From positions 1 to 7,879 of the forward strand of contig JABFXM010000545.1 in the NCBI GenBank assembly GCA_013361745.1: a stretch of DNA of 7,879 bases. Direction: 5' to 3'. A program made the position numbers and the translations under genes. Shown piece by piece: positions 1 through 6,188 of the stretch. The notes under the pieces were generated by a model, which saw only the letters and a list, made by a program, of their open reading frames with translations, did not search any database and was not told the DNA's origin. Origin of the DNA: Gemmatimonadaceae bacterium (GTDB lineage Bacteria > Gemmatimonadota > Gemmatimonadetes > Gemmatimonadales > Gemmatimonadaceae). The stretch's first letter is position 1. The number at the start of each line of letters is the position of its first letter.

Positions 1-1177
1 GCGGCGCGGGGCCCTCGCGGTGCCCACCCTCCGCGTCGACGACCACCTGCGGCGCGGACGTATCCGCGTGCTCGGCCGGCTTCCCCACCTTCCCCGGCGC
101 CGCCGCTTCGTCCATGCGCTTCTCCCCGCCGATCTCCGCGAGCGCAGCGGCATCGATGTACCCGCGCTCCGCTGCGTGGCGCGCCGCGGCCATCGTGTCG
201 TCGGCGAGCACCAGCACCGACCGCGCTGCCTCGACCTCGCGCACGAGCGCCGCGAGCGCCGCATGCCGCTCGGGCGTCCGCTTCACGTCGCGGATGTACA
301 CCGCGAGTACCCGATCGGGATACTCGCGACCGAGGTCGTGATAGATCTCGGGATCGCGCTGGCTGCTGTCCCCGACGAGGATCACGGGAAGCCCCGCGAA
401 CGTGTCGAGGATCTCGCGGATCGCCGCGTCCTTGAACGTCTTCAGATGCCCGCCGATCAGGGCCCGCGGATCGGCGTCCCAGTCGCGGAGCGTCAGCGGA
501 CCCGCCGGGATCCCCTGATGATCGAGAAAGTCCACGAGCAGGTCGTAGAGGTTCCACGGGCTGCTCGAGACGTAGAAGATCGGATTCGCTTCGGCGCCCG
601 AGACGCCGGCGTGCAGCGCACGATAGAACGCCGCGACCCCCGGAAAGGGAAGCCGCGTCCGCGCGTTCCCGAGCAGCACGGTGCGGAACGCCTGCAGCAC
701 GCTCGTCACGTGCGACTGCAGCACGGTGTCGTCGATGTCGCTGATGACGATGAACCGCGCCGACGGCGGTGCCACCATGGCCTGCCCCGTCGCACGGATC
801 GGCGCGCCAGGCGCCGCGCCCGGCGAGAGGAGCTCGAGCTCCAGCGGGACCCACCCGTGCGACGCGACCACCGGAGCCGGCAGATCGATCCATCCGCGAA
901 AGAAGCCCTCGTCGTCGGCCGCCAGCTCGGCCGAGGTACCGGCGACGGTCGCGCGGACCCGCGCGAAGGGAAGTGGGTCGCTCTCGATCCGGCGATAGCT
1001 GTTGAGAAGATTCCGCCAGACTGAATCGCGCTCGCCCGCGGGACGAATCCCTTCGTCCTCCATCGCTCGCCCACGGACGAGGACTCGCCGTTCATTCCCG
1101 TACGACCGGTACGCCGCGATCATGTGCGGATCCCGGTCGACGAGGCGGCGCATCCGCGACAGCCAGCCTCCGGTCAT
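1..1177 (-). CDS. APP1/DUF2183-family phosphatidate phosphatase-like protein, 3' end cut by window
   Basis: The frame stays open for 392 codons from the ATG at 1177 to the left edge, so the C-terminus is missing. Residues 142-152 read FIVISDIDDTV and give the DxDxT nucleophile motif of HAD-like enzymes (D147, D149, T151). YVSSSPWNLYD (202-212) and VGDSSQRDPEIY (about 268-279), followed by a YIRDV segment, are the other signatures of the APP1 catalytic domain. Yeast App1 of this family is a Mg-dependent phosphatidate phosphatase making diacylglycerol; activity of the bacterial protein is inferred. Residues 1-140 form a beta-rich N-terminal domain (RRVLVRGR near 31, DDEGFF near 88) usual in bacterial members. 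Beyond about residue 330 the protein is an Ala/Pro/Gly/charged low-complexity tail. No signal peptide or membrane helix is seen. An in-frame GTG at 1180 is an alternative start. The start lies 10 nt after the LysM gene stop with only a weak ribosome binding site (GGGCGG), which suggests translational coupling. Confidence 0.9.
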   Translation of the reverse strand, partial: MTGGWLSRMRRLVDRDPHMIAAYRSYGNERRVLVRGRAMEDEGIRPAGERDSVWRNLLNSYRRIESDPLPFARVRATVAGTSAELAADDEGFFRGWIDLPAPVVASHGWVPLELELLSPGAAPGAPIRATGQAMVAPPSARFIVISDIDDTVLQSHVTSVLQAFRTVLLGNARTRLPFPGVAAFYRALHAGVSGAEANPIFYVSSSPWNLYDLLVDFLDHQGIPAGPLTLRDWDADPRALIGGHLKTFKDAAIREILDTFAGLPVILVGDSSQRDPEIYHDLGREYPDRVLAVYIRDVKRTPERHAALAALVREVEAARSVLVLADDTMAAARHAAERGYIDAAALAEIGGEKRMDEAAAPGKVGKPAEHADTSAPQVVVDAEGGHREGPAP

Positions 1178-1187
1178 CACCGCCCGG

Positions 1188-1901
1188 TCACGTCTGCGGC
1201 TTCACGAGCAGCCGTTGTCCGACCTTGATGCGGTCGCTCTCCAGCTTGTTCAGCGCGCGCAGCTGCTCCACCGTCGTGTTGTACATCGCCGCGATGCTGC
1301 TCAGCGCCTGCCCGCGCTCGACGACGTGCCACCTCGGCGCTCGCGCGATGGAGTCCGCGATCTGTGCTTCCCGCCGCAGTCGTGCCGCCTCGGTACGCTG
1401 CGCCGTGTGTCGGGACTCGACCTCCTGGCGAATCGCCTGGGCATCCTGCCAGTCCTCGTCGGCGACGCCGAACACGGCGCGCTTGCCGCCATGCCTCAGC
1501 ACCAGCGCGCGCGTCGCGCCGAGCAGCGTGCGACCGGTCGAGATGTCCAGCGTCGTGTCCGATGGAAAATCGGTCGACTCGATCTCGGGCACCGGGTCCT
1601 CCGGCCCCATGATGTCGCGCGGCGCTATCCCCACATAGACGATGCGATGGTCGGTGAGCGCGAGTATCCCGCGCGTCGCGCGGAAGTAGTCGCTCGGCCG
1701 CCGCCGGAAGACCGTCACCATCCGCGACACGTGCTCGCCGTCGGCGAGTATCCCGCCGCGCAGCTCCCGCTCTACCAGCGCCCGGGCCGGCCGAGGGTGC
1801 GTTCTGTAGACGTGCACCGCCAGTCCGCCGAGCAGCAGGACGATCACTATGACGATCTGAGTGGCGAGCGCACGGGCTAGGCGAGGCATCTTCGGTGACA
1901 T
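1188..1901 (-). CDS. Membrane-anchored protein with PH-like middle domain and C-terminal LysM domain
   Basis: The protein has 237 residues. Residues 12-31 (TQIVIVIVLLLGGLAV core) are one hydrophobic helix after a basic N-terminus, probably an uncleaved anchor with the rest outside the cytoplasmic membrane. Residues about 44-147 (GEHVSRM..., GILALTDHRIVYVG, ...AVFGV) look like the bacterial PH/GRAM-like fold; this is pattern recognition only. Residues 150-187 are charged and helical, possibly coiled coil. Residues 191-233 (WHVVERGQALSSIAAMYN...IKVGQRLLV) are a clear LysM domain, the family that binds N-acetylglucosamine in peptidoglycan. The likely role is envelope anchoring or sensing at the cell wall; no catalytic residues are visible. 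The ATG at 1901 has no good ribosome binding site, and the ATG at 1889 (residue 5) is equally possible. It is the first gene of a unit with the DUF2183 gene and is divergent from the lytic transglycosylase gene. Confidence 0.88.
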   Translation of the reverse strand: MSPKMPRLARALATQIVIVIVLLLGGLAVHVYRTHPRPARALVERELRGGILADGEHVSRMVTVFRRRPSDYFRATRGILALTDHRIVYVGIAPRDIMGPEDPVPEIESTDFPSDTTLDISTGRTLLGATRALVLRHGGKRAVFGVADEDWQDAQAIRQEVESRHTAQRTEAARLRREAQIADSIARAPRWHVVERGQALSSIAAMYNTTVEQLRALNKLESDRIKVGQRLLVKPQT

Positions 1902-2109
1902 TTGCGAGAAGGATACCGGAAGAGCCGACCCTCTATAAAGCCGGGCTCGCTGAACGATCGGTCGGGACTGGCCTCCTGCCGCGCCTGCTTCATCGCCCGA
2001 TCAGTCCGCTTCCGGGGTTTAGCTTGATCGGGTCAGGCGAGGCGAGAGCGCGGCCGGTTCCGGTCCAGGCGCTCCCACGTCGCACGTTCCCCCCGAGCTC
2101 CGGAGAAGC
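1902..2109. promoter_or_regulatory. Divergent intergenic region between LysM gene and transglycosylase gene
   Basis: This 208-nt stretch must hold the promoters for both divergent genes. It is less GC-rich than its flanks in places. On the minus strand TATAGA (1937-1932) lies about 30 nt before the LysM gene start and could be a -10 box, but no convincing -35 hexamer sits at the right distance. On the plus strand TTGATC (2024-2029) resembles a -35 box but has no partner -10. The assignment of individual boxes is weak; only the regional role is well supported by gene orientation. Confidence 0.5.
1996..2032. repeat. 8-bp inverted repeat CCCGATCA / TGATCGGG
   Basis: CCCGATCA at 1996-2003 and its exact reverse complement TGATCGGG at 2025-2032 are separated by 21 nt. 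Centre-to-centre distance is 29 nt, nearly three helical turns, so a dimeric regulator could contact both half-sites on one DNA face. It ends 77 nt before the transglycosylase ATG. A related GATCGGTCGGG lies at 1956-1966. It could also be chance, as GATC-rich words are common here. Confidence 0.4.
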
Positions 2110-2859
2110 ATGGTCCGTCCCCTGTTCCGCCAGCTGCTGCTCGGCGCTCTCGCGCTCGCGACGATCGATCTCGCCGCGGGCGGCGTCACTCCGGTCCTTC
2201 GTGGACGGGAGCCCCTCGGTGAGCGTCTGTTCGCCGCGGCTGGTTGGCGGGACTCGGTGCTGGCCCATTCTCCCTGGATCCATGCCGACAGCGCGGAAGC
2301 GATCGGCACCCCGCAGTTCGACGCCGACCGCCGGGCCTTCGCGGAGGACCTGATGCGGACGGGGCACGTCGACTCGCTGCGCGCCGACTCCCTCGCCGAC
2401 GCGGCCGTGCGTGAGGCGTATGTCCGCCGCGTTCCTCCGGCGCTCGTGCTCGGCGTGATGCTCACGGAGAACGACGTCCTCAAGTCCAGCGCCCGCTCGA
2501 ACGTCGGCGCGCTGGGGCTGATGCAGGTGCACGCTCGCTCCTGGCGCTCGCTGCGCAGCCGCTTCGGCTCGAACCTGCGTGACGACCGTACCAATCTGCG
2601 CTACGGCGTCTATATCCTCGGTTACTTCCTGAAGAAGCCGAAGGACGGGGTCGAGGCGAACGATCTCTGGCGCGTCGGGCTGCTCCGCTACAATGGCTGC
2701 GTGCACGGGACGAACACGTCCGACTGCTCGAGGTATCCCGACAAGGTCCGTGAGGAGGTCGAGCAGTCGGCCCAGTCGACCTGCCGCGGAAAGGGCTTCG
2801 GCCGTTGCGTGGCCCAGCCGCTGATGCTCAGCGCCCGCCTCGCCGACGCCGAGGATTAG
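2110..2859 (+). CDS. Lytic transglycosylase (SLT domain), exported or membrane-anchored
   Basis: The protein has 249 residues. It should cleave the MurNAc-GlcNAc bond of peptidoglycan with formation of 1,6-anhydroMurNAc. The SLT core spans about residues 105-215: the catalytic Glu is probably E120 in MLTEND, followed by GALGLMQV (133-140), the NLRYGVYIL helix (162-170), LLRYNG (191-196) and the YPDKV end motif (209-213). Residues 8-24 are a hydrophobic N-terminal segment after R3 and R7, a signal peptide or anchor. Residues 25-104 are a family-specific N-terminal region with no recognised domain. Four cysteines (197, 206, 225, 233) near the C-terminus could form disulfides outside the cytoplasm. 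GGAGAAG at 2102-2108 is a good ribosome binding site and supports this start. The gene is divergent from the LysM gene, another peptidoglycan-directed protein, and its last 32 nt overlap the end of the helicase gene on the other strand. Confidence 0.93.
   Translation: MVRPLFRQLLLGALALATIDLAAGGVTPVLRGREPLGERLFAAAGWRDSVLAHSPWIHADSAEAIGTPQFDADRRAFAEDLMRTGHVDSLRADSLADAAVREAYVRRVPPALVLGVMLTENDVLKSSARSNVGALGLMQVHARSWRSLRSRFGSNLRDDRTNLRYGVYILGYFLKKPKDGVEANDLWRVGLLRYNGCVHGTNTSDCSRYPDKVREEVEQSAQSTCRGKGFGRCVAQPLMLSARLADAED
2828..2859. other. 32-bp tail-to-tail overlap of convergent genes
   Basis: The transglycosylase stop (TAG, 2857-2859, plus) lies inside the helicase gene, and the helicase stop (TGA, 2830-2828, minus) lies inside the transglycosylase gene. 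The same bases encode the end RLADAED on one strand and RRRRGGR on the other. There is no room for an ordinary intergenic terminator, so the two 3' ends of the transcripts must be complementary. Confidence 0.85.
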
Positions 2860-5629
2860 TCTCGGGGCGGCCGCGACCACCGCGTCGCGCGCTGCGATTC
2901 TCGCCGCCCTCCCGGCCGCCGCGCTCGTCGCGGCGGCCGTTCTCGTTCCGGTCCCGCTGGCCGCGTCCGCCTTCGCGACCGCCCCGTGACTCCGCGCGGC
3001 CACGACGCAGCTCGCCGCGCGCCTTCCGCTCGCCCCATTCGCGCTTCCGGTCCTCGCGCTCGCGGAGCCGCTCGCGCTCCAGCCGCGCGATCTCCTCGGC
3101 GGTCCATGGCTGGTCCAGCTGGTCCTGGAGATCGTCGAGCGTCGCCGCCCGCGCCGCGCCGCGCTGTCCGCGCGGAACGACGAAGCGGAGTGGACGATCG
3201 AGCTCCGGCAGCTCGGCCTCGGTCAGGTTGCGCCCGATCTTCTCCGGCAGGACGAGACGCGCGACGCCGATCTTCGTCCCGCCCTCCCTCTCCTCCACGT
3301 CGTACTCGATCGGGATCTCGCGATCGCGGATCATCACCGCGTCGGGGAGGGCGAGCCACCGCTCCTGCTCCTCGCGCGGCACGAAGGCATCCGCGTCGAT
3401 GCGCAGCGGCGCGCGGAGGAAGTCGTCGACGGTGTCGACATCGGCGAGCTGCGATTCGTAGAGCGTTGCGAGCTCGCTGAAGCCGAGCCGCGGCGTCTGC
3501 CCGCCGGAGCGCCGGTAGACTTCGCGGATGCGCTCGATCGCGTCGCGGTTCTTGCGCACCGCGATGTGGCGCGCCTCGGAACGCGCCATCGCCTCGGCCA
3601 GCGTCCGTCGCGCCAGTGGCGCGACGTCGGGCGGAAACGGCTCCTCGACGCCCTCGATCTCGCGCTCCAGCTCGAAGCCGAAGTACTCGACCTTGCGACG
3701 GAGGGTGAGCGCCGCCTTCCGGCGATCGGGGTCGTAGCGCATCTCCGCGTCGCCGTGCGTCGCGTACTTCCGCACGAGATCCATCGGGATCGACGTCCCC
3801 TCGATCGACGCGCGCGGGTTCCCGAAGCGATCGGCGAAGTAGCGCAGCGTTCCGGCGATCGCCCCCCAGCTTCCGGCGACGCTCGTCTTCGAGACGCGCG
3901 CCTCCTGACCGTCGGCGGTCTCCTCGTCGATGACGAGGTCGAAGGGCATGAAGCGCGCGAGCAGCTCGGCGAACTTCCGGTGCACGCGGTCGCCCGCCTG
4001 GTTCATCCGCGTCGGCAGCGGCAGTCCCAGCGACCGGTAGATGCTCGCCATCGAGAGCGCGGCATCCTCGACCGACTTGATGAGCACCCCGCGGCGCTCC
4101 GACCACTCGGCCATCTCCTCCTCGTCGAAGAGGTGGCGCGGAAGGCCGTACACCTCGCCGATGCGTCCCGCCTTCTGGAACGCCTCCGCGTAGAGGTTGT
4201 ACGCGGTGAGATTGTCGCTTCCCTGGACGATGAGCCCGCGCAGGTCGCGATCCTCCTTCGTCATCCGGTGCAGCGACTCGATCCCCGCCATCACGGCGAC
4301 GTAGGGCACCATGTCGTCGTCCGCGTTGACGAGCAGCTCCGCCCAGGGGCGATCGACAGGCATCGCCTCGACCGCCTTGCCGTAGGTCGAGAGCCGCCCG
4401 TTCTCGATGATGCCGCGCCGCTCGAGCAGCGCGAGCGCGCGACGATACGCGATCCGGTCGAGCGGAACGGGAAGATCGAGCTCGTCGGCGCGGACGCCGA
4501 GGTCGGCGCAGGTGATCGCGACGCGCTCGCTGTCGCCGGCGAGCTGGAACTCCGGCGCCGTCGGCCGGAGCGAGAAGAAGTCGATGTCGCGATCGCTGAG
4601 GATGAAGACGCGCCCGCCCTCGACGCGCCCGTGCACGCGTCCGGCCATCTGCAGGATCTCGTTCGCGCCGAGGTGCAGCTGGGTGAGGACGTTGCGCCCG
4701 CGATCGATGACGTTGGTGAACCGGACGTCGTCGATGATGACCGTGTCGAGGCCGCGCACGTTGAGCGCGCTCTGGCCCGCCGCGGTCATCGACAGCACGT
4801 ACGGTCGCGTCTCGCCTTCCCCCTCGAGGAAGGGGCGGATGACCCGGATCGGCTCGCCGCCGTGGTAATACGCGGCGTTGATCCGCGGCATGACGCGCTG
4901 CACGTGGGCGGCGACGCTCTCGACCCCGGCCCGCGTCGGCAGGAAGACGCCGACCCCGCGCTTTCCCTTCATCACATGGCGGAGAAAGCGGTCGTCGAGC
5001 ATCTCGAGCGGCTCCTTCGACACGACCTCGACCTTCGCGGCGCGGTTCGAGTCGTAGGCGTAGCTCTCGATCACCTCGTCGGAGCCCAGGTATTCGGCGT
5101 AGAAGGTCGGGTCGACGGTGGCGGAGAGCCAGATGAAGCGGCAGCCGACCTTCTTGCCTAACGCGAGGCAGAGCTCGAGCTCGGCCGACGTCTGGTGGAT
5201 CTCGTCGACGACGAGGGTGTCGCGCGCCTGGATGTCGCCATCCTGGAACCAGCGGCGGGCGATGCCGGTGGTGACGATGACGACGTTCCAGCTCGGCGTC
5301 TCCGGAGTCGCCTCGCGCTCACGGTTGACGACGCCGACCTTGAGCGGAAGGCCGACGATCTCCTCGGCGATCGGCCGGATGGCGAGCGTCTTTCCGGTGC
5401 CGGTGCCGGCGACGATCCCGAAGCCCTTGCCGGCGCGCGCGAGCTCGCGGATGCGGTCGCCGTGCTGGCGCTGGAGGAAAGTGTCGAGGTGGAGGCCGAC
5501 ACCGATCTCGATGGTCTCGCAGGCGGCGCGGGTCGGCGCGATGACGATGACGCGGCCGGTCGCGGGCTCGGCCGCGGCGAAGGCTTCGCGGTCGAGCGGC
5601 AGGTATGGAACGCGGACTTGACGGTGCAC
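2828..5629 (-). CDS. DEAH-type RNA/DNA helicase, HrpA/HrpB-like, with RGG-rich C-terminal tail
   Basis: The protein has 933 residues from a GTG start. An ATP-dependent helicase of superfamily 2 is shown by Walker A AGTGTGKT (74-81), the DEAH variant DEIH (142-145), SAT (169-171) and a motif VI region QMAGRVHGR (327-335). Residues about 220-345 form the second RecA-like domain. Residues about 388-455 (LDRIAYRRALALLERRGII...LSTYGKAVEAMPVDRPWAELL) match the winged-helix/HA2 part of DEAH helicases. A late segment (about 757-800, LPDAVMIRDREIPIEYDV) resembles the C-terminal domain of HrpB. Residues 850-933 are Arg/Glu/Gly-rich with four RGG triplets. Oddities: 73 residues precede Walker A and include an APTRAACETIE segment like helicase motif Ia; motif VI is one residue longer than the usual QRxGRxGR. 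No clear ribosome binding site precedes the GTG, so the true start may differ. RNA as substrate is inferred from the family; hrpB is not assigned because the fit is partial. Confidence 0.9.
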   Translation of the reverse strand: MHRQVRVPYLPLDREAFAAAEPATGRVIVIAPTRAACETIEIGVGLHLDTFLQRQHGDRIRELARAGKGFGIVAGTGTGKTLAIRPIAEEIVGLPLKVGVVNREREATPETPSWNVVIVTTGIARRWFQDGDIQARDTLVVDEIHQTSAELELCLALGKKVGCRFIWLSATVDPTFYAEYLGSDEVIESYAYDSNRAAKVEVVSKEPLEMLDDRFLRHVMKGKRGVGVFLPTRAGVESVAAHVQRVMPRINAAYYHGGEPIRVIRPFLEGEGETRPYVLSMTAAGQSALNVRGLDTVIIDDVRFTNVIDRGRNVLTQLHLGANEILQMAGRVHGRVEGGRVFILSDRDIDFFSLRPTAPEFQLAGDSERVAITCADLGVRADELDLPVPLDRIAYRRALALLERRGIIENGRLSTYGKAVEAMPVDRPWAELLVNADDDMVPYVAVMAGIESLHRMTKEDRDLRGLIVQGSDNLTAYNLYAEAFQKAGRIGEVYGLPRHLFDEEEMAEWSERRGVLIKSVEDAALSMASIYRSLGLPLPTRMNQAGDRVHRKFAELLARFMPFDLVIDEETADGQEARVSKTSVAGSWGAIAGTLRYFADRFGNPRASIEGTSIPMDLVRKYATHGDAEMRYDPDRRKAALTLRRKVEYFGFELEREIEGVEEPFPPDVAPLARRTLAEAMARSEARHIAVRKNRDAIERIREVYRRSGGQTPRLGFSELATLYESQLADVDTVDDFLRAPLRIDADAFVPREEQERWLALPDAVMIRDREIPIEYDVEEREGGTKIGVARLVLPEKIGRNLTEAELPELDRPLRFVVPRGQRGAARAATLDDLQDQLDQPWTAEEIARLERERLREREDRKREWGERKARGELRRGRAESRGGREGGRGQRDRNENGRRDERGGREGGENRSARRGGRGRPETNPRRRRGGR
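2831..3079 (-). other. Arg/Gly/Glu-rich, RGG-box tail of the helicase
   Basis: This stretch encodes residues 851-933 of the helicase. Residues 851-880 are dominated by Arg and Glu and are probably helical; residues 882-933 are Arg/Gly-rich and probably disordered. RGG triplets occur at 882-884, 903-905, 916-918 and 930-932. RGG boxes bind RNA in many proteins, and several bacterial DEAD-box helicases carry basic tails of this kind for unspecific RNA binding. The function here is inferred. Confidence 0.8.
5156..5163 (+). repeat. Octamer GCCTAACG, copy 1
   Basis: This copy is inside the helicase gene, where the coding strand reads CGTTAGGC and the frame is GCG TTA GGC (Ala-Leu-Gly). It uses TTA for leucine, which is otherwise hardly used in this helicase. 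Confidence 0.4.
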
Positions 5630-5651
5630 GGCGGCGCGGAGTGCAAGAGTG

Positions 5652-5681
5652 GAGCCGGTCAGGGCAGCGCCCGGCCGGCTC
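5652..5681. terminator. Compound hairpin between secreted-protein gene and helicase gene
   Basis: GAGCCGG (5652-5658) pairs with CCGGCTC (5675-5681). Inside it GGGC (5662-5665) pairs with GCCC (5669-5672) around a 3-nt loop. Together they form a strong GC-rich stem with a small internal loop. It lies after the stop of the secreted-protein gene and 22 nt before the helicase GTG on the minus strand. No U-tract follows, so it is either a factor-assisted terminator or pause site, or a leader structure of the helicase mRNA. I cannot choose between these. Confidence 0.45.
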
Positions 5682-5682
5682 G

Positions 5683-5694
5683 GTGAAGCTTCAC
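5683..5694. repeat. Perfect 12-bp palindrome GTGAAGCTTCAC
   Basis: GTGAAGCTTCAC reads identically on both strands and sits one base from the compound hairpin, 54 nt before the helicase start. It is notably A/T-richer than its surroundings. It could be an operator for helicase expression or part of the processing or termination signal after the secreted-protein gene. It does not extend beyond 12 bp. Confidence 0.45.
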
Positions 5695-5712
5695 GCGGCG
5701 CGCGCGCTCGCG

Positions 5713-6042
5713 CTACGGGTGCTTGCGCTCGTCGTTCTTCGGCTTGCCGTTCTTGTCGTGGTCGCGGCCACCGTGGTCCGCGCGATCGTCGCCCTGCATC
5801 CGCTTCACGTAGTCGTCGCCGAAGATGACGCGACCGTTAGGCGGGCGGTTGCGGACCGCGGTCGGGCAGTCGGTCGGCGCCGGCTGCTGGCCGGGGGGCA
5901 CGCCGTCGAGCCAGATCCGGCACATCCCCGGGGGCGGCTGCTGACCGGGAGGAATCCTGTCACCCTTCTGCCCGCGCTCCTGCGCCGCGAGGGGCGCGGT
6001 GAGGGCGAGCGAAAGGATCAGCGTCAATGCGGTATTCTTCAT
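5713..6042 (-). CDS. Small secreted protein with twin PPGQQP motifs and two cysteines
   Basis: The protein has 109 residues. Residues 1-20 (MKNTALTLILSLALTAPLAA) are a typical Sec signal peptide with cleavage near A20/Q21, so the mature protein is extracytoplasmic. Two related segments follow: PPGQQPPPGMCRIWLDG (31-47) and PPGQQPAPTDC (49-59), with cysteines C41 and C59 one per segment. This PPGxxPPPGxCRxW...PPGxQPxPxxC pattern recurs in uncharacterised secreted proteins of several bacterial phyla, to my recollection; I know no function. The last 25 residues are His/Asp/Lys/Arg-rich and probably disordered, which could bind metal or polyanions. The start is fixed by GGAGGA at 6052-6047 five nt from the ATG and by the signal peptide beginning there; a longer in-frame extension to 6093 is unlikely. 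It is the gene upstream of the helicase, separated from it by 83 nt with a hairpin, so co-transcription is uncertain. Confidence 0.85.
   Translation of the reverse strand: MKNTALTLILSLALTAPLAAQERGQKGDRIPPGQQPPPGMCRIWLDGVPPGQQPAPTDCPTAVRNRPPNGRVIFGDDYVKRMQGDDRADHGGRDHDKNGKPKNDERKHP
5835..5842 (-). repeat. Octamer GCCTAACG, copy 2
   Basis: This copy is inside the secreted-protein gene, on its coding strand, in frame CCG CCT AAC GGT (Pro-Pro-Asn-Gly), between the twin-motif region and GRVIFGDD. It uses the A/T-ending codon CCT where the neighbouring prolines mostly use CCG or CCC. Confidence 0.4.
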
Positions 6043-6046
6043 CGAG

Positions 6047-6052
6047 TCCTCC
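6047..6052 (-). promoter_or_regulatory. Strong ribosome binding site of the secreted-protein gene
   Basis: GGAGGA on the minus strand lies five nt before the ATG at 6042. It is the best Shine-Dalgarno match in the window and decides the start of the secreted-protein gene over the in-frame codon at 6093. Confidence 0.8.
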
Positions 6053-6057
6053 GGTGG

Positions 6058-6071
6058 CCGTCCGCGGACGG
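6058..6071. repeat. Perfect 14-bp palindrome CCGTCCGCGGACGG
   Basis: The sequence is an exact 14-bp palindrome located 6 nt upstream of the GGAGGA ribosome binding site of the secreted-protein gene. As DNA it could be a dimer-binding operator. As RNA it could fold into a short GC-rich stem just before the ribosome binding site. Chance is possible in GC-rich DNA, but the position is suggestive. Confidence 0.45.
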
Positions 6072-6188
6072 TGGAGCGCCGCGGTCGGCGCACGTCCTCT
6101 CACAAGGCACGAGGAGTGCCATCGACCACGGCTGCGGGACTCCGGCTAAGGCAAAGACAATACTGCACTTAGAACGGGCACGATCAAG

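Noticed and set aside
706..1095. A minus-strand 129-codon frame inside the DUF2183 gene
   Set aside because: It is an out-of-frame Arg/Ser-rich reading; the neighbouring frame carries DIDDT and runs open from 1177 to the edge.
20..1880. Two plus-strand open frames of 334 and 292 codons across the DUF2183 and LysM genes
   Set aside because: They are antisense to genes with clear domain motifs, are Arg-rich and show no domain or good ribosome binding site.
1934..1939. TATAAA read as a plus-strand -10 box
   Set aside because: No -35-like sequence stands 16-18 nt upstream and it would leave a leader of about 165 nt; the minus-strand reading TATAGA fits the LysM gene slightly better.
1990..3003. 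A 337-codon minus-strand frame antisense to the transglycosylase gene
   Set aside because: It has Ala/Arg-rich composition without motifs and runs through the transglycosylase gene and the helicase end; the SLT motifs on the plus strand decide.
2870..3100. A tandem DNA repeat in the RGG-coding region
   Set aside because: The CG-rich words vary in length and order with no fixed unit; the low complexity follows from Arg/Gly codons.
3566..5161. A 531-codon open frame on the plus strand antisense to the helicase gene
   Set aside because: Its product is rich in Arg, Ala, His, Asp with no motif, while the opposite strand encodes complete helicase motifs. Long antisense frames are expected where third positions are mostly G or C.
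2828..5629. Helicase as part of a defence system
   Set aside because: None of the neighbours is a nuclease, methylase, protease or other defence partner; the surrounding genes are envelope or secreted proteins, so a housekeeping or RNA role is simpler.
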